Shown one piece after another: positions 1 through 9,824 of a stretch of 64,000 nucleotides of DNA. Location: positions 2,170,001 to 2,234,000 of the forward strand of contig NZ_CP116968.1 in NCBI RefSeq assembly GCF_032051675.1, in the 5' to 3' direction. Positions within the stretch are counted from its first letter, which is position 1; each line of letters begins with the position of its first letter. A program made the translations under genes and the position numbers. Under the pieces are notes generated by a model. It did no database searches, had not been told where the DNA came from, and was given only the letters and a program-made list of their open reading frames with translations. Source of the DNA: Candidatus Nitrospira neomarina. Its GTDB lineage: Bacteria; Nitrospirota; Nitrospiria; Nitrospirales; UBA8639.

Positions 1-165
1 TTTCCCGACCCAAAGGGTACGGCTTCACATCATGTTCTACCACCAGATCTCCAATCTTCTGCTTGAGTTTCTTCATCTGTTCCACCTTCAGCGCCCTTCG
101 TCTTTGAGCTGCTGCCGCAGACCGTTTTCTCCCGCCCGAAGAAACTGATCTTGCTACCCCTCGTC
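1..165 (-). pseudogene. IS2-like OrfA remnant at window edge
   Basis: On the minus strand the first 165 bases read as a decayed copy of the C-terminal part of an IS3-family OrfA. They hold a KKLKQKIGDLVVE-like coiled-coil stretch ending in KPYPLGRE. The same segment occurs in the two better copies at 1749-2075 and 53225-53530. Several frameshifts are present and the rest of the element lies outside the window. It cannot be functional. Confidence 0.6.
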
Positions 166-929
166 CCATAGTGGACCCCAAAATTCAGACCATAAGCTTC
201 GTAAAATTGGGCCGTGGTTTGAAAGGGGGACGCGATGGGGAACAAACGGGTCAGGCACAGTGCTGAATTTAAAGCCAAGGTGGCTCTTGAAGCCTTGAAG
301 GGGCTGACGACCGTCAACGAGTTGGCCGGGCAGTATCAGGTGCATCCGAGGCAGATCAGCCAATGGAAGCGGCAAGTGCAAGGGGGAGCACGCGAACTTT
401 TTACCGGCGCTCGTGGGAAAAGCGCCCAAGACTCCGAAGCCGTTCATGCGAAACTGTACAAAGAAATCGGTCGCTTGAAGATGGAGTTGGATTGGATAAA
501 AAAACTGCCGGGCTCGGTTGACGTCAAACGGCAGTGGATTGTGCCAGGCCATCCGCAGCTGAGTATTCGACGGCAATGTGAGTGACTGAACCTTGGACGA
601 GCCAATTGGTACTACCCCCCTATGGAGGAAACCGCAGACACCCTGGAGCTCATGCGACACCTTGATCAGCAATATACTCGGACGCCCTTTTACGGCAGCC
701 GACGGATGGCTATCTATCTGAATGGCGTCGACTATGAGGTGAATCGCATGCGTGTGCAGCGCCTCATGCGACTGATGGGCTTGGAAGGGGTGGCTCCTGG
801 TCCACACACGAGCCGCCCGCATCCGGCTCACACCATCTATCCCTATTTGCTGCGGGGCCTGGTGATTGATCGGCCGAACCAGGTGTGGTGCACGGATGTG
901 ACGTATATTCCTGTAGTGCTCCCCTGAAA

Positions 930-1752
930 TCAAGCCACCTGTGAACATTGTTCTTGGCGAAATTGCCGCGGACTTCGGTACTGCAAGGCTTGATGCAGGC
1001 GCTCCTCGTTATACCACCGCAGCCATTGATTAATAATCTGCCTTGCCTCTTCAAAATTCTCAAAGGGGTGTTGCCAGGCACATTCTTCTTTCACACTCCG
1101 AAAGATCCCTTCAATGAGTCCATTATTTTGTTGGGGCGTGTAGGGAGTGATAAACTCCTGCGCCAGGCGATAGTCTCCACGGGCTTGGCGAAAGCGGCGG
1201 CTTTGAAAAATTAAGCCGTTGTCACTTCGGAGGACTGGGGTGGGCCCAACAGGCCGGAGGGTCCCGAAGCGAGCTATACAACCGGCTTCCAGAGCTTGTT
1301 CAGCCTCTTTGGCTCTCCCCCGCAAGGCAAACTCATAGCCGATTAGCTCTCGATCATGACCATCAATCACGTCCCCCAGCCACCCTGGCCACACGGAATA
1401 GGCGTGACATCCATCGCCCATCGACAATTACTCTCCGTCGTCCGACTCCGCCGACTTTGCACGCGGGGCCGTGGGGTCCTGATCCGTTGATGGACGAGCC
1501 ATTGCCTAATGCGTAGCACGCGATAGACCGCTTTCCGATTCACGTGCAGCCCTCCCCCGTGTAACAGTGCCAAGAGTCGTCGATAGCCATACGTAGGATG
1601 CTGCTTAAACAACTGCTGCAGCGGAGTGGCGAAGACTTCGGAAACGCGCGTCGTTGCTCGCTGCCCCCTGAGCGTCTGCGCATGCGAGCCCGAGCGACCT
1701 GTAACACTGAACAGACCCGGCGTTCCGAGACATCCGTGTGGGCCACTCTCAC
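930..1752 (-). pseudogene. IS2-like OrfB (copy 1), frameshifted
   Basis: The transposase catalytic subunit is spread over three frames. The first piece (to about 1612) begins AHTDVSERRVCSV, the next (1367-1612) carries HPTYGYRRLLALL and MDVTPIPCGQGGWG, and the last (930-1427) starts at VIDGHDREL and carries DNGLIFQS and the IEGIFRSVKEE glutamate region. Comparison with copy 2 shows a 3-bp loss in the YGGGLHV region here, and both copies share a frame break before VIDGHD. The DDE residues are present in the DNA but not in one polypeptide. Confidence 0.75.
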
Positions 1753-2075
1753 GCGTCGGACATCCCTCGGGCCAAAGGGTACGGTTTCAAGGCTTCCCGT
1801 AAGACATCATTGTCGACCACCAGGTCCCCAATTTTCTGTTTGAGTTTCCTGATCTGCTCATCTTTGAGGGCCTCTTCGTCCTTGGGCCAACTTCGTAACG
1901 CATTTTCCGCTCCCACCAGAAATCGTTCGCGCCAGGCCTCCACCTCGGCGACGGTTAGTCCATGGACTCGAGCCGCTTCGACTACCGAAGTTTCTCCCTT
2001 CTCAATACTCAACACTAGGGTCACTCGCCGTTTTGCGGTCCAACGTTGAATGGGTTCGTCTGGTTCCTCTGCCAT
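1749..2075 (-). CDS. IS2-like OrfA (copy 1)
   Basis: This is a small DNA-binding OrfA protein. The start is placed at the ATG at 2075 because AGGAGGTGGATC, a strong ribosome-binding site, lies directly upstream. The protein opens MAEEPDEPIQRW, has a helix-turn-helix-like segment (SVVEAARVHGLTVAEVEAW) and a coiled coil (LKDEQIRKLKQKIGDLV), and ends shortly after KPYPLARGMSDA. In this family OrfA overlaps OrfB and a -1 frameshift makes OrfAB. OrfA itself looks whole, but OrfB behind it is broken, so autonomous transposition is unlikely. Confidence 0.7.
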   Translation of the reverse strand: MAEEPDEPIQRWTAKRRVTLVLSIEKGETSVVEAARVHGLTVAEVEAWRERFLVGAENALRSWPKDEEALKDEQIRKLKQKIGDLVVDNDVLREALKPYPLARGMSDA

Positions 2076-2639
2076 GATCCACCTCCTGAATAAAAGCATT
2101 ATGTCTTATGGGTGGACTCACTTTCGAGGGGAGCAGGATATTCCCATGCACCGGGGCTGTATGTTTCTGGTGGCCATTCTCGATTGGTATAGCCGCTATG
2201 TTTTAGCGTGGATGGTGTCGAACGCCCAGGACACGACCTTCTGTCTGGATGCGCTCGAGCAGGCATTCACCCAAGGTTGTCGGGCGATTTTCAATAGTGA
2301 TCAGGGCTGTCAGTTCACGAGTGCCGCCTTCACGAGTCGGCTCGACGCGGCTGAGGTCCAGATCAGTATGGATGGACGAGGCCGCGTTTTTGACAACATC
2401 TTTATCGAACGACTGTGGCGCACGGTCAAGTACGAAGACATCTATCTGCACGACTATCGCAACGGGGTAGATCTGGAGCGGGGCTTACCCACCTATTTTC
2501 AATTTTACAACGCCGACGGCTCCATCAGGCTTTGGATTATCACACGCCAGAACAAGTTCATTTCGAGAAGTCGGCCACGCACGGAAATACGGATAAACTA
2601 TTATTCGAAGCTGACTTGTTTTCCTATTTCAGTGGTCTT

Positions 2640-3053
2640 GACAATGTGGTCCACTATAGCCTCCAAGAAGCTTTGGTTCACTCTGGCGCTCCGGACATCT
2701 TCAACACCGATCAGGGGGCACAATTCACTAATGAGGCGTTCACGGCGGTGCTCCGGACCCAACACATCACGATCAGCATGGACGAAAAAGGCGTTGGATT
2801 GACAATGTCTTCGTCAAACGCCTATAGCGCAGTGTGAAGTACGAGGATATCTACCTGCGGGCCTATGACACTCCCGCAGTCTTGCAGAGGGGGTGAACGC
2901 ATTATTTTTGTTCTATAAGAGTGAACGCCGGCATCAAGCAATAACCCGCCTGATGCCGCGTTTTTTGCAGATCCAGAAGTAAAGGAAGCCGCATAATAGC
3001 AAGCAGAAATTTCACTGATCGAGCGATCCAAAAATCGGGGTCTATTTCTGCCG
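2640..3053 (+). pseudogene. Second IS3-family OrfB C-terminal relic
   Basis: Directly behind the interrupted IS3 there is another OrfB tail. It reads EALVHSGAPDIFNTDQGAQFTNEAF, then ISMDEKG, a frame break, VKYEDIYLRAYDTP, a stop, and a decayed FYKSERRHQA region. Its terminal repeat near 3015-3053 (TTTCACTGATCGAGCGATCC...) resembles the right end of the IS3 element at 20652-21928. It is a truncated, mutated fragment of a sibling element, not a gene. Confidence 0.65.
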
Positions 3054-3348
3054 ACCGATTTAGGGCTGTTAGATTATCCGAGCTCTCTAAATTTTTTAGT
3101 TCCGAATTGCCGCGCGCTGGCATCCTGAGATCTCTCCTTTGTTGGTTGAATGGGTATGTTAAGCCACAACCATTTCGACCGGAGACACCCGCCGTTTAAA
3201 CTCACCGTAGTCACTACTCTCATACATAACTCTTCAATTGTCAGCCCCTTTATTTCGCTTGAGTGTGAACTACTCTTCTTCAATGTTTTCCCCACATTTT
3301 TTCAACTTCCAAACGCTTCGTATAATTTGCTTGCCTGTTAGCGCACCA
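3054..3348. other. Spacer between IS relics and the EPS block
   Basis: About 295 bases with no coding sequence that I can support on either strand. No convincing intrinsic terminator was seen downstream of the amidotransferase gene that ends at 3349. Confidence 0.4.
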
Positions 3349-5313
3349 TTAACCTCGCAAAATTGATTTTACAGCATCACTTTCTGGATCAGCTTGATAG
3401 CCATTTCCATCAATGAAAATTCTGAGCCAGAGTTCAAGGTTTATTAATGTCAACAAGTGGTCTGTATGATCTTGTTGCCGATTGCGGTGGCTCGCGATGG
3501 TGGCCTTTACCTGGTCCCACCGGAAAAGGCCCCTTTTCCTTACCTGGGATTCTGAAAGAGTCTCATTCATGATGACCTCTAGATCTTTTCGTAACCAGGC
3601 TCCCAATGGTGCACCAAACCCACGTTTGGGGCGCTTCAAAATCCCTTCCGGCAACCAGGGGGACACAGCTTTTTTCAACAATCGTTTGGTTGTAAACCCA
3701 TGAATTTTGAGATGTGAAGGAATCCTGTTGGCGAGTTCTACCAATTTATGATCAATAAATGGGGCCCGGCATTCTATTGAGGCAGCCATGGTCATCTTAT
3801 CAGTAAGAGCCAACAAATCATCAGGCAGCGAAGTTTTTAAATCCACATAAATCACTTGCCCTAAATCGTCACAAGTCATGGCTTGATCAAAATACCTTTC
3901 CATGGCTTTGCTATATGGAATATTTCCCAAGGGCTGTACAGAATGATCGTGAACGGGGAGACATTCCAAAATTTCTGGCGAAAAAACTCCAACATAAGAC
4001 ATATACCGAAGGGATGGTGTCAATTCACCAGTTTTAAGAAACCCATTAACATAGCGAGCCATATTGGATAAATAAGAATGTCGGTCCTTGGGCAATCTAT
4101 CAAATACAGCAGGCAGCCATCGATTCCGTATGGCTTTGGGAAGCATTTTATAGTATTGGATAAACTCGCCTCCCAAATATCTCCTATACCCCCCGAATAA
4201 TTCGTCCCCTCCCACTCCTGACAAAATCACTTTTACCGATTTCCTTGCAAGCTCAGACACCAAATAGGTCGTAATAAATGCTGAATCGGCTATGGGTTCT
4301 TCCAAATACCAGAGCAGCTTGGGCAATAAGCTCGCCACATCAGGGGTCACCATAATTTCATGGTGGTCCGTCCCCATGGCATCAGCGACAATCCTGGCGT
4401 AGGGCAATTCATTATAATACTGGTCTTCTCCTCCAAAACCGATGGCAAAAGTTTTAACAGGCTGATCGGTTGAACGGGCCATGGCGGCCACAATTGCACT
4501 CGAATCAATCCCTCCACTCAGAAATGCTCCCAAGGGAACATCACTCACCAACTGAGTTTTGACCGAATCCATGAATGCGTTACGAACCTGCTCTATCCAC
4601 TCTTCTTCCGAATAGTCTTCAGAAGGCTGGATTTGAACATCCCAATACTTTTCTTCATGGATCTTCCCATTCTGAATCATGAGAAAGTGCCCAGGAAGGA
4701 TTTTTTCTATGCCTTCTAACAGAGTCCATGGAGCCGGGACATATCCCAGAGCTAGGTACTCTTGGAGAGCTTGAAAATTCAAGCGACGAGGCACACTTCC
4801 ATCTTGGAGAATAGATTTTAATTCTGAACTGAACAAGACTCGATGAGGCTCCTTCCTTATATAGAGAGGCTTTTCGCCAAGCCGATCCCTCCCAAGGATA
4901 AACCGTGATCGAGGCCCATCCCAGATTGCCACAGCAAACATGCCGCGGAGTTGACCAAATACCTCCAATCCGATTTCTTCATAAAGATGAACGATGACTT
5001 CCGTATCACTAAATGTACGGAAACGATGGCCCTGCTCCTCTAATGTGATCCTCAATTCTCTGAAATTGTAAATTTCACCATTACAGACAACCCAGATCGA
5101 TTCATCTTCATTTGGGATGGGTTGGTGACCGCCCTCGATGTCAAGGATACTGAGCCGACGCATTCCAAACCCCATGGCTTCCCCAAGGAAGAATCCTTCA
5201 TCATCCGGCCCTCGATGCACCATAATTTGTCCCATTTTTTTTAGAAGTTCCCCGCGAGCAGATTTAGAAATACTTTTCTGATCAACATCAACCACACCAA
5301 AAATTCCACACAT
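3349..5313 (-). CDS. Asparagine synthase-type amidotransferase, XrtA-associated
   Basis: This 654-aa protein has the two-domain plan of glutamine-dependent asparagine synthetases. The class II glutaminase domain starts MCGIFGVV with the nucleophilic Cys2 and carries RRLSILD, NGEIYNF and SDTEV signatures. The C-terminal synthase domain carries the PP-loop LSGGIDSSA near residue 266 and GVGGDELFGGYRRY. It is longer than E. coli AsnB (554 aa) and matches the XrtA/PEP-CTERM amidotransferase type (TIGR03108-like). Family members use glutamine and ATP to convert a carboxylate to an amide. In this cluster the substrate is more plausibly a sugar uronate than free aspartate (inference). It is the last gene of the minus-strand EPS block, separated from the methyltransferases by an IS relic. 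Confidence 0.9.
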   Translation of the reverse strand: MCGIFGVVDVDQKSISKSARGELLKKMGQIMVHRGPDDEGFFLGEAMGFGMRRLSILDIEGGHQPIPNEDESIWVVCNGEIYNFRELRITLEEQGHRFRTFSDTEVIVHLYEEIGLEVFGQLRGMFAVAIWDGPRSRFILGRDRLGEKPLYIRKEPHRVLFSSELKSILQDGSVPRRLNFQALQEYLALGYVPAPWTLLEGIEKILPGHFLMIQNGKIHEEKYWDVQIQPSEDYSEEEWIEQVRNAFMDSVKTQLVSDVPLGAFLSGGIDSSAIVAAMARSTDQPVKTFAIGFGGEDQYYNELPYARIVADAMGTDHHEIMVTPDVASLLPKLLWYLEEPIADSAFITTYLVSELARKSVKVILSGVGGDELFGGYRRYLGGEFIQYYKMLPKAIRNRWLPAVFDRLPKDRHSYLSNMARYVNGFLKTGELTPSLRYMSYVGVFSPEILECLPVHDHSVQPLGNIPYSKAMERYFDQAMTCDDLGQVIYVDLKTSLPDDLLALTDKMTMAASIECRAPFIDHKLVELANRIPSHLKIHGFTTKRLLKKAVSPWLPEGILKRPKRGFGAPLGAWLRKDLEVIMNETLSESQVRKRGLFRWDQVKATIASHRNRQQDHTDHLLTLINLELWLRIFIDGNGYQADPESDAVKSILRG

Positions 5314-5560
5314 TAAACTGCTCCTTAGAATCTCAGAACAATGACCGGTGGCTATGTCGGATAGACCAACACCAGGCTGCCTGAAGTTAGGGGTTTTTGG
5401 TAAATACCTTATTCTCCGTCAGTATAGAAGAAATGGATTTACGCCAGTGGGTGCTATCATTTTGTTATTGATCGTCCCAAGGGTAGTTACTGCTAGGAGA
5501 CGGCGTACTTAGTCATCTCTTAATGAATGAACCAGAGCAGTGGTGCGTTGGATGAATTGC
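5314..5560. other. Spacer upstream of the amidotransferase
   Basis: No gene is supported here. It separates the amidotransferase start from the IS630-like relic, so the amidotransferase may depend on a local promoter. None could be identified with confidence. Confidence 0.3.
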
Positions 5561-6460
5561 AACACATTGTTCGCCGAATGTTTCATGTGAGCTTGTGACT
5601 CCCAAAAAGGTGTTTCTCAGGTCCATTTTGGCATGACTCCAGACACCGTTTCATCCGTTCAACTCTGAGGCATATCTGGAGAAATAGCCCAACGGGATGG
5701 CCCCATAGGCCTGTTCTACTAAATGTCGTGTTACATGGGAGACATGGTAGATGCTCGATCAGCAACCATAAAAATAGGCCGATTAATATCCCAATGAGAT
5801 TTCTTGAGGAAATCGACAAACATCGTCGAATGCATCAGGGCCTCAATCACTGCAAGACCCCAAGCGGACTCACCGCCGGGAGAAGCTTGATCCAAAATCG
5901 GTCCCCATGGTCTTTCACCACATAAATTTGCCAATGGACACCCAGGGTGGGGCCCAAAAAATGAGCCGCGCGGACGGCCTATTCGTCCACAAAATTGTTT
6001 TCGAGGCCCCGTCTTTGCGCGGGCCATTGGAGTTAGGGAAAATTTCGGCCAAATTGGCCAGCGGTTCTTCCGAACGCTGATTCTATGATCGGTAAAGGTT
6101 CTCTGAGGGTTGTGGCCCATTTGGTGGAGTGGGCGGGAACTCGAGTTCTTACTCAGGAGCATTTCACGATACCGTTTAACCACCTGACGGACCAGCCTCA
6201 AGGCCCCAGGATAAAAAGGGAACTGATACTGCTGCGGATTGCCTTTGGTGGTGTCCTCATCCATCCAGAACATTAGCTCGTGCGTCACCTTTCGCAGCCA
6301 TCCGCTTCGCATGCCCTCATACACCAAGGGTCAGCTGGGCCCCCGCCGGCACCCGCCCAACTATGCAAAAGCCGCCTGTGGGAGAATCTGGAATATTCGC
6401 GCAAGAAGGATCGGCGGCCTCCCACTCTTGCCCTCGACCACTTTTTTTAGACCATGAGAC
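5560..6460 (-). pseudogene. IS630-like transposase relic
   Basis: Three minus-strand frames together resemble an IS630-family DDE transposase. The upstream part has a GRPP-type linker, the middle has MGHNPQRTF (cf. LGLSPQRP), then FVDE followed by a stop near 5980, WIKLLPAVSPLGVL, and FVDFLKKSHWDINRPIFMVADR (cf. FIDFLKRL...RPVFLIVD). Stops and frameshifts break it repeatedly and no terminal repeats were found. It lies between two EPS genes and would interrupt an ancestral operon. The family call rests on remembered motifs only. Confidence 0.5.
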
Positions 6461-6594
6461 CGTTGGGCAGCTCGCGTCCTCATCTCCTTCGAATCAGATG
6501 GTTACTTAACAGCCAATATGCCTAAAATTTTGGGACAATCAAAAGCGACATTTATTTAGGACGCTTTAAGTCAGGTAGTGAAAATCCGAACGCA

Positions 6595-7368
6595 TTAATC
6601 ATTGCTTTCTTTTATGCTAAGGTAGAGAAATGCATGCGCCAAAACAACGGAGAGTCCGGGCACGAGTCCGATCAAGCGTATGGTTCTCTCGGATAAAAGT
6701 GGAGCCAGCCAAGGCACCCCCCTAGGGGGAAGATAAATTCCTGTCTTCTTAATTAGCCTCACCCCTCGAGCCAAAAGTAACGCGGTGATCATAGAAGAAG
6801 AGTGGGTATGCAAACGAGGCGACCTTCCTATAGCCCAATCATAGAGACGTTTCCCCAATGCCAATAGTTCAAGTGAATTAAGGGCTTCTACAATAAGAAA
6901 ACCATTGGGGCGTAAAACCCGTACCATTTCATCCAAGGCCCGCTCTGGACTTCCAAGTGCTTGAATGACACCTACAGAGGTCACCAGATCAAAACTTTCA
7001 TCTTTAAAAGGCAAATGATAGGCTTCACCACACAAATAGGGACTGTTTTTTTCTGAATCCGCGGTCAGTGCCCGGTGAAGAGTGGGGATTGAATAATCGA
7101 GACCAACTACCTTGTGCCCTCCATTCGCTAAATACCGCACATAAGTCCCTGCTCCACACCCCAGATCTAAGGCTCTCAACGGACAGAGAAGTGGCTGGGT
7201 CTGGAGGAGATCAGCAAATCTTTCGAATCGAGTCCAGAGTCCTTTTTCTGACCATCCTGAGACTAGATCATCCCTCTCATATGTACGCCCAAAGCGTTCA
7301 AATCGAGCCCGCCATTCTTCCTCAAAGGTTTTCATATTTGAAATGGCTTTCGTCGAGGCAACACACAC
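6595..7368 (-). CDS. SAM-dependent class I methyltransferase
   Basis: A 257-aa protein with a Rossmann-fold methyltransferase core. Motif I is LDLGCGAGTYVRYL near residue 66, followed by GLDYS and FDLVTSVGVIQALG. The acceptor is unknown. In an EPS cluster an O- or N-methylation of a sugar or lipid-linked intermediate is likely (inference). The listed start is a GTG seven bases behind the preceding gene's stop. An internal ATG at 7335 (MKTFEEEW) is a good alternative because residues 1-11 do not look conserved. The C-terminal 80 residues are rather hydrophobic (VVLAHAFLYLSI). It is the second of two adjacent methyltransferases. Confidence 0.8.
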   Translation of the reverse strand: MCVASTKAISNMKTFEEEWRARFERFGRTYERDDLVSGWSEKGLWTRFERFADLLQTQPLLCPLRALDLGCGAGTYVRYLANGGHKVVGLDYSIPTLHRALTADSEKNSPYLCGEAYHLPFKDESFDLVTSVGVIQALGSPERALDEMVRVLRPNGFLIVEALNSLELLALGKRLYDWAIGRSPRLHTHSSSMITALLLARGVRLIKKTGIYLPPRGVPWLAPLLSERTIRLIGLVPGLSVVLAHAFLYLSIKESND

Positions 7369-7375
7369 TAAAATC

Positions 7376-8086
7376 TTAAGCCTTGATTTTTTTTAACTCA
7401 ACAAGCAACCACCCTCTTAAAAAACCAAGACATTCATACTTACTAATGATTTTCTCATAAAGTGTTGCAATCATGAAAAGGACGGAACTAAACATAAAGC
7501 TCGCAGGGTATTGCCCTAGCCACTGAAATTCTACAATTTCAAACCCATGGCTTTTACATAATTTCTGTATGGATGAATACGTATTTGCTTTATAATAAGC
7601 AGGAAAAACATCTTCCATAGCTCTCCCTTCGGTTTTGGATACGATATATTTATGGAATTTATTTGGTATAAGAAGAGATAATATGGCTACATAATCACCA
7701 AGATTTGGAACTAAAAAAATGAAGCGACCGCTTGGCTTTAAGATTCTATTTATTTCCTCAAATACAGCATTAGGATCAATGACGTGTTCAAGTACTGCTC
7801 TAGAAATAACAACATCTATCGAATTATCCGGAACCTTTATGGATGAAATATCCCCTTTGCAGTATCTAATTCCTGGCAAAGGTTCGGTACTGTCTTCTAA
7901 ATCGACACCAATAAGAATTTTTGCTTTACCAACAAACTTTCTCAATATGGGAGCCGTGCGACCACATCCGGCGTCTAAAATCGTATCGTCAGAACGGAGA
8001 ACAGATACGATTTTATTTTCATATTTTCTATAAGGATGATCTTCGGAGTTAAAATATTTCTTTCGTAAATCGTCAGTTGTTAACAC
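7376..8086 (-). CDS. SAM-dependent class I methyltransferase
   Basis: A 236-aa Rossmann methyltransferase with LDAGCGRTAPIL (motif I, near residue 37), GVDLEDS and IDVVISRAVLEHV, the usual Methyltransf_11/25 layout. The start is a GTG at 8086 with AAAGGGG about nine bases upstream. A hydrophobic stretch near residues 195-215 (SFMFSSVLFMIATLYEK) suggests membrane association. The gene is clearly more AT-rich than its neighbours, suggesting separate acquisition. The substrate is unknown. Modification of the EPS or its lipid carrier is the contextual guess. Confidence 0.8.
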   Translation of the reverse strand: MLTTDDLRKKYFNSEDHPYRKYENKIVSVLRSDDTILDAGCGRTAPILRKFVGKAKILIGVDLEDSTEPLPGIRYCKGDISSIKVPDNSIDVVISRAVLEHVIDPNAVFEEINRILKPSGRFIFLVPNLGDYVAILSLLIPNKFHKYIVSKTEGRAMEDVFPAYYKANTYSSIQKLCKSHGFEIVEFQWLGQYPASFMFSSVLFMIATLYEKIISKYECLGFLRGWLLVELKKIKA

Positions 8087-8179
8087 AATAATCCCCTTTC
8101 ATTATTACTATAAACGCCTTGTTCTCTTTTGGGGGTGTTTTGTCATTACCTGCAAGAAACTATTGGGCTCAATTGATTC

Positions 8180-9442
8180 CTATCTTGCCATTTGAAGCGT
8201 TTCTTGCGTCTTACGAACGGTCAGAGCCTTCAAAATTATCACAATTGCCACAAGATGATAGAATAGATCAAAATACGATCTGCTGAGGAACAATCCAGAT
8301 ACAACATACCCGACCAGACTTGCTTCCAACATCTGAGCATAATTCAATACCCATTGCTGTTCAGGATCATCTTTGGCTATCCGAATCATTTTTCTTACGC
8401 TTAATATCGAAGAGACAATTAACCCCGCAAAAAGAGCCAATCCAGTAAATCCATGTTCAGCCAAAACCTGAAAGAAAATACTATGGGCATCCACTCTATG
8501 GTTGGGAGCCTCAGGGAAATATCGAGCATACATTTCCGGGGTAAAAGCCCGAAATCCCGCACCAAGCAATGGTCGATCCAGGCCCACTCGGGTCGCCATT
8601 GTCCATGCATTGATTCTTTCCATTGAAGAACCATCTTCTTCATAAGTTTGGATAGTATCCATCCGGGAAAACCATTTTTCCGGCAAAGCTTCAAGAGCTA
8701 CAGGGATTGCTAACGCTAACAGAAAAAGCGTTAAAAATTTAGAGCGGCTTTTCAGAAAGATAACCGCGAGCACTGCCCCAAGCCCCAATAAAGCCCCTCG
8801 CGAATATGTAACTAATATGGCAACGATGGAAAAGACAAAGAAAGCCAAAAGTGTGCGACGCAACCAGACTCGAGTCTCATCGCGTCTTAGAAATAACAGA
8901 ATGGGCAAAATCATAACTAAGGCGAGCCCGATTTCGGTATTTCCTTCCATGAAACTTCCTTCGGGACCAAGAACACGATATTGTCCCCCCGTCATTACAG
9001 CCCAGATTCCCCCTTTGAAACCATAGTACCCAATTGACAGGGCCATAACGTACAATAACCAGCGAATCTTCTCACGATCCTGAATGACCAGAATGGTTAC
9101 AAAGGTCATAAGCAAAACCTTTGATACTTTTCCCAGTGCATTCCACGCATCTTCTTGGTATTCGGCAAACATCGTAGAACAGAAAAAAACGAGCCATAAG
9201 AGAATGAGCAAAACAAATTCCCTGTTCCAGGGAATGCGATAGCGCTCCTTGGAGAAAAACAACCCACCCAGGGTGGCGACAGCCACCATTTGCGCAAATG
9301 GAAAGATACTTGCTATCCCCCAGGTCAACCGATGAGGGTTCATGTAGCCAAGCCACGACCACATTAATACACCAACCCATGGCTTTAAAAAACAGAAAGG
9401 GAGAGACCCTATGACAATCAGTATGACTAGTGCATCACGCAT
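8180..9442 (-). CDS. O-antigen ligase/polymerase-like membrane protein, XrtA-associated
   Basis: This is a multi-pass inner-membrane protein of about 420 aa, largely made of hydrophobic helices (roughly ten or more). The N-terminal region (FLKPWVGVLMWSWLGYMNPHRLTWG) and VTYSRGALLGLGAVLAV are characteristic of the exosortase-A-associated putative O-glycosylation ligase (TIGR03097-like, Wzy_C/O-ligase fold). A large loop holds the conserved GAGFRAF and HSIFFQVLAEHGF. The family is thought to transfer or polymerise lipid-linked glycans at the periplasmic face. I place the start at the ATG at 9442 (MRDALV), since the upstream TTG at 9499 adds a cysteine-bearing tail not expected in the family. 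Confidence 0.85.
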   Translation of the reverse strand: MRDALVILIVIGSLPFCFLKPWVGVLMWSWLGYMNPHRLTWGIASIFPFAQMVAVATLGGLFFSKERYRIPWNREFVLLILLWLVFFCSTMFAEYQEDAWNALGKVSKVLLMTFVTILVIQDREKIRWLLYVMALSIGYYGFKGGIWAVMTGGQYRVLGPEGSFMEGNTEIGLALVMILPILLFLRRDETRVWLRRTLLAFFVFSIVAILVTYSRGALLGLGAVLAVIFLKSRSKFLTLFLLALAIPVALEALPEKWFSRMDTIQTYEEDGSSMERINAWTMATRVGLDRPLLGAGFRAFTPEMYARYFPEAPNHRVDAHSIFFQVLAEHGFTGLALFAGLIVSSILSVRKMIRIAKDDPEQQWVLNYAQMLEASLVGYVVSGLFLSRSYFDLFYHLVAIVIILKALTVRKTQETLQMAR

Positions 9443-9499
9443 GGATTTACAAACTTGAAGACCACAGACAAACTTCCCTGCTTTTACAAACTGGGGCAA

Positions 9500-9824
9500 T
9501 CATTGTCGTACTAACTGTTTATATTGGACATGGTGACTTTACGTTGATTACAGCAAACAAATTCATTAAATATTGCTGATATTTTTTTGTCAGTTGAGCG
9601 CGTTCAAGGCGTTCAATCGACAGAGCAATGGTGTTGTACCTCTGACACGTCTACTCATCCCCATTCATTTTAATCAACAATTCACGTAAAGTTATGAATG
9701 CCATGGAGGCCACAAGATTGGATTCATTTCGGTCTCCCAAAAAACTGACTTCTGTCACCCGTGTCGATTTAAGTGAAAATTTGAGGACGAAACATAATTT
9801 ATGTACAGGTTACACACCACCACT
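9500..9824. other. Spacer between deacetylase and O-ligase genes
   Basis: About 325 bases with no supported gene on either strand. A promoter for the downstream 9442-3349 genes may lie here, but I see no confident -35/-10 or sigma-54 element. Confidence 0.3.

Larger units (their letters stand above)
912..2139 (-). mobile_element. IS2-like IS3-family element, copy 1 (1228 bp) with 5-bp target duplication
   Basis: The ends were placed by comparison with the inverted copy at 53161-54360 and by direct repeats. ATTCC occurs at 907-911 and again at 2140-2144. The element ends read TGTAGTGCTCCCC and, inverted, ATCCTGCTCCCC, sharing TGCTCCCC. The host gene is the IS3 OrfB described at 171-2600. A 5-bp duplication, OrfA plus OrfB layout and OrfB motifs (HPTYGYRR, DNGLIFQS, IEGIFRSVKEEC) fit the IS3 family, IS2-like branch. 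Confidence 0.85.
171..2600 (+). pseudogene. IS3-family transposase (OrfA/OrfB), interrupted by a second IS
   Basis: OrfA begins at 235 with the usual HSAEFKAKVALEAL helix-turn-helix region. It runs in frame into OrfB sequence (SVDVKRQW), stops at a TGA at 583-585, and OrfB then resumes in the same frame at 586-911. OrfB is split at 911/2140 by the IS2-like element at 912-2139. Removing that element together with one copy of its 5-bp target duplication rejoins VTYIP to MHRG in frame, and the DDE core (LDWYSR, NSDQG, ERLWRTVKYED) continues to about 2590. A left terminal repeat of the AGTGGACCCC type is visible near 171. The right end is blurred by a second relic. The internal stop and the insertion make it inactive. 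Confidence 0.75.

Noticed and set aside
154-948. A 264-codon minus-strand open frame over the first IS3 element
   Set aside because: It is the antisense shadow of OrfA/OrfB. Its composition is that of a reverse frame and the plus strand carries clear transposase motifs.
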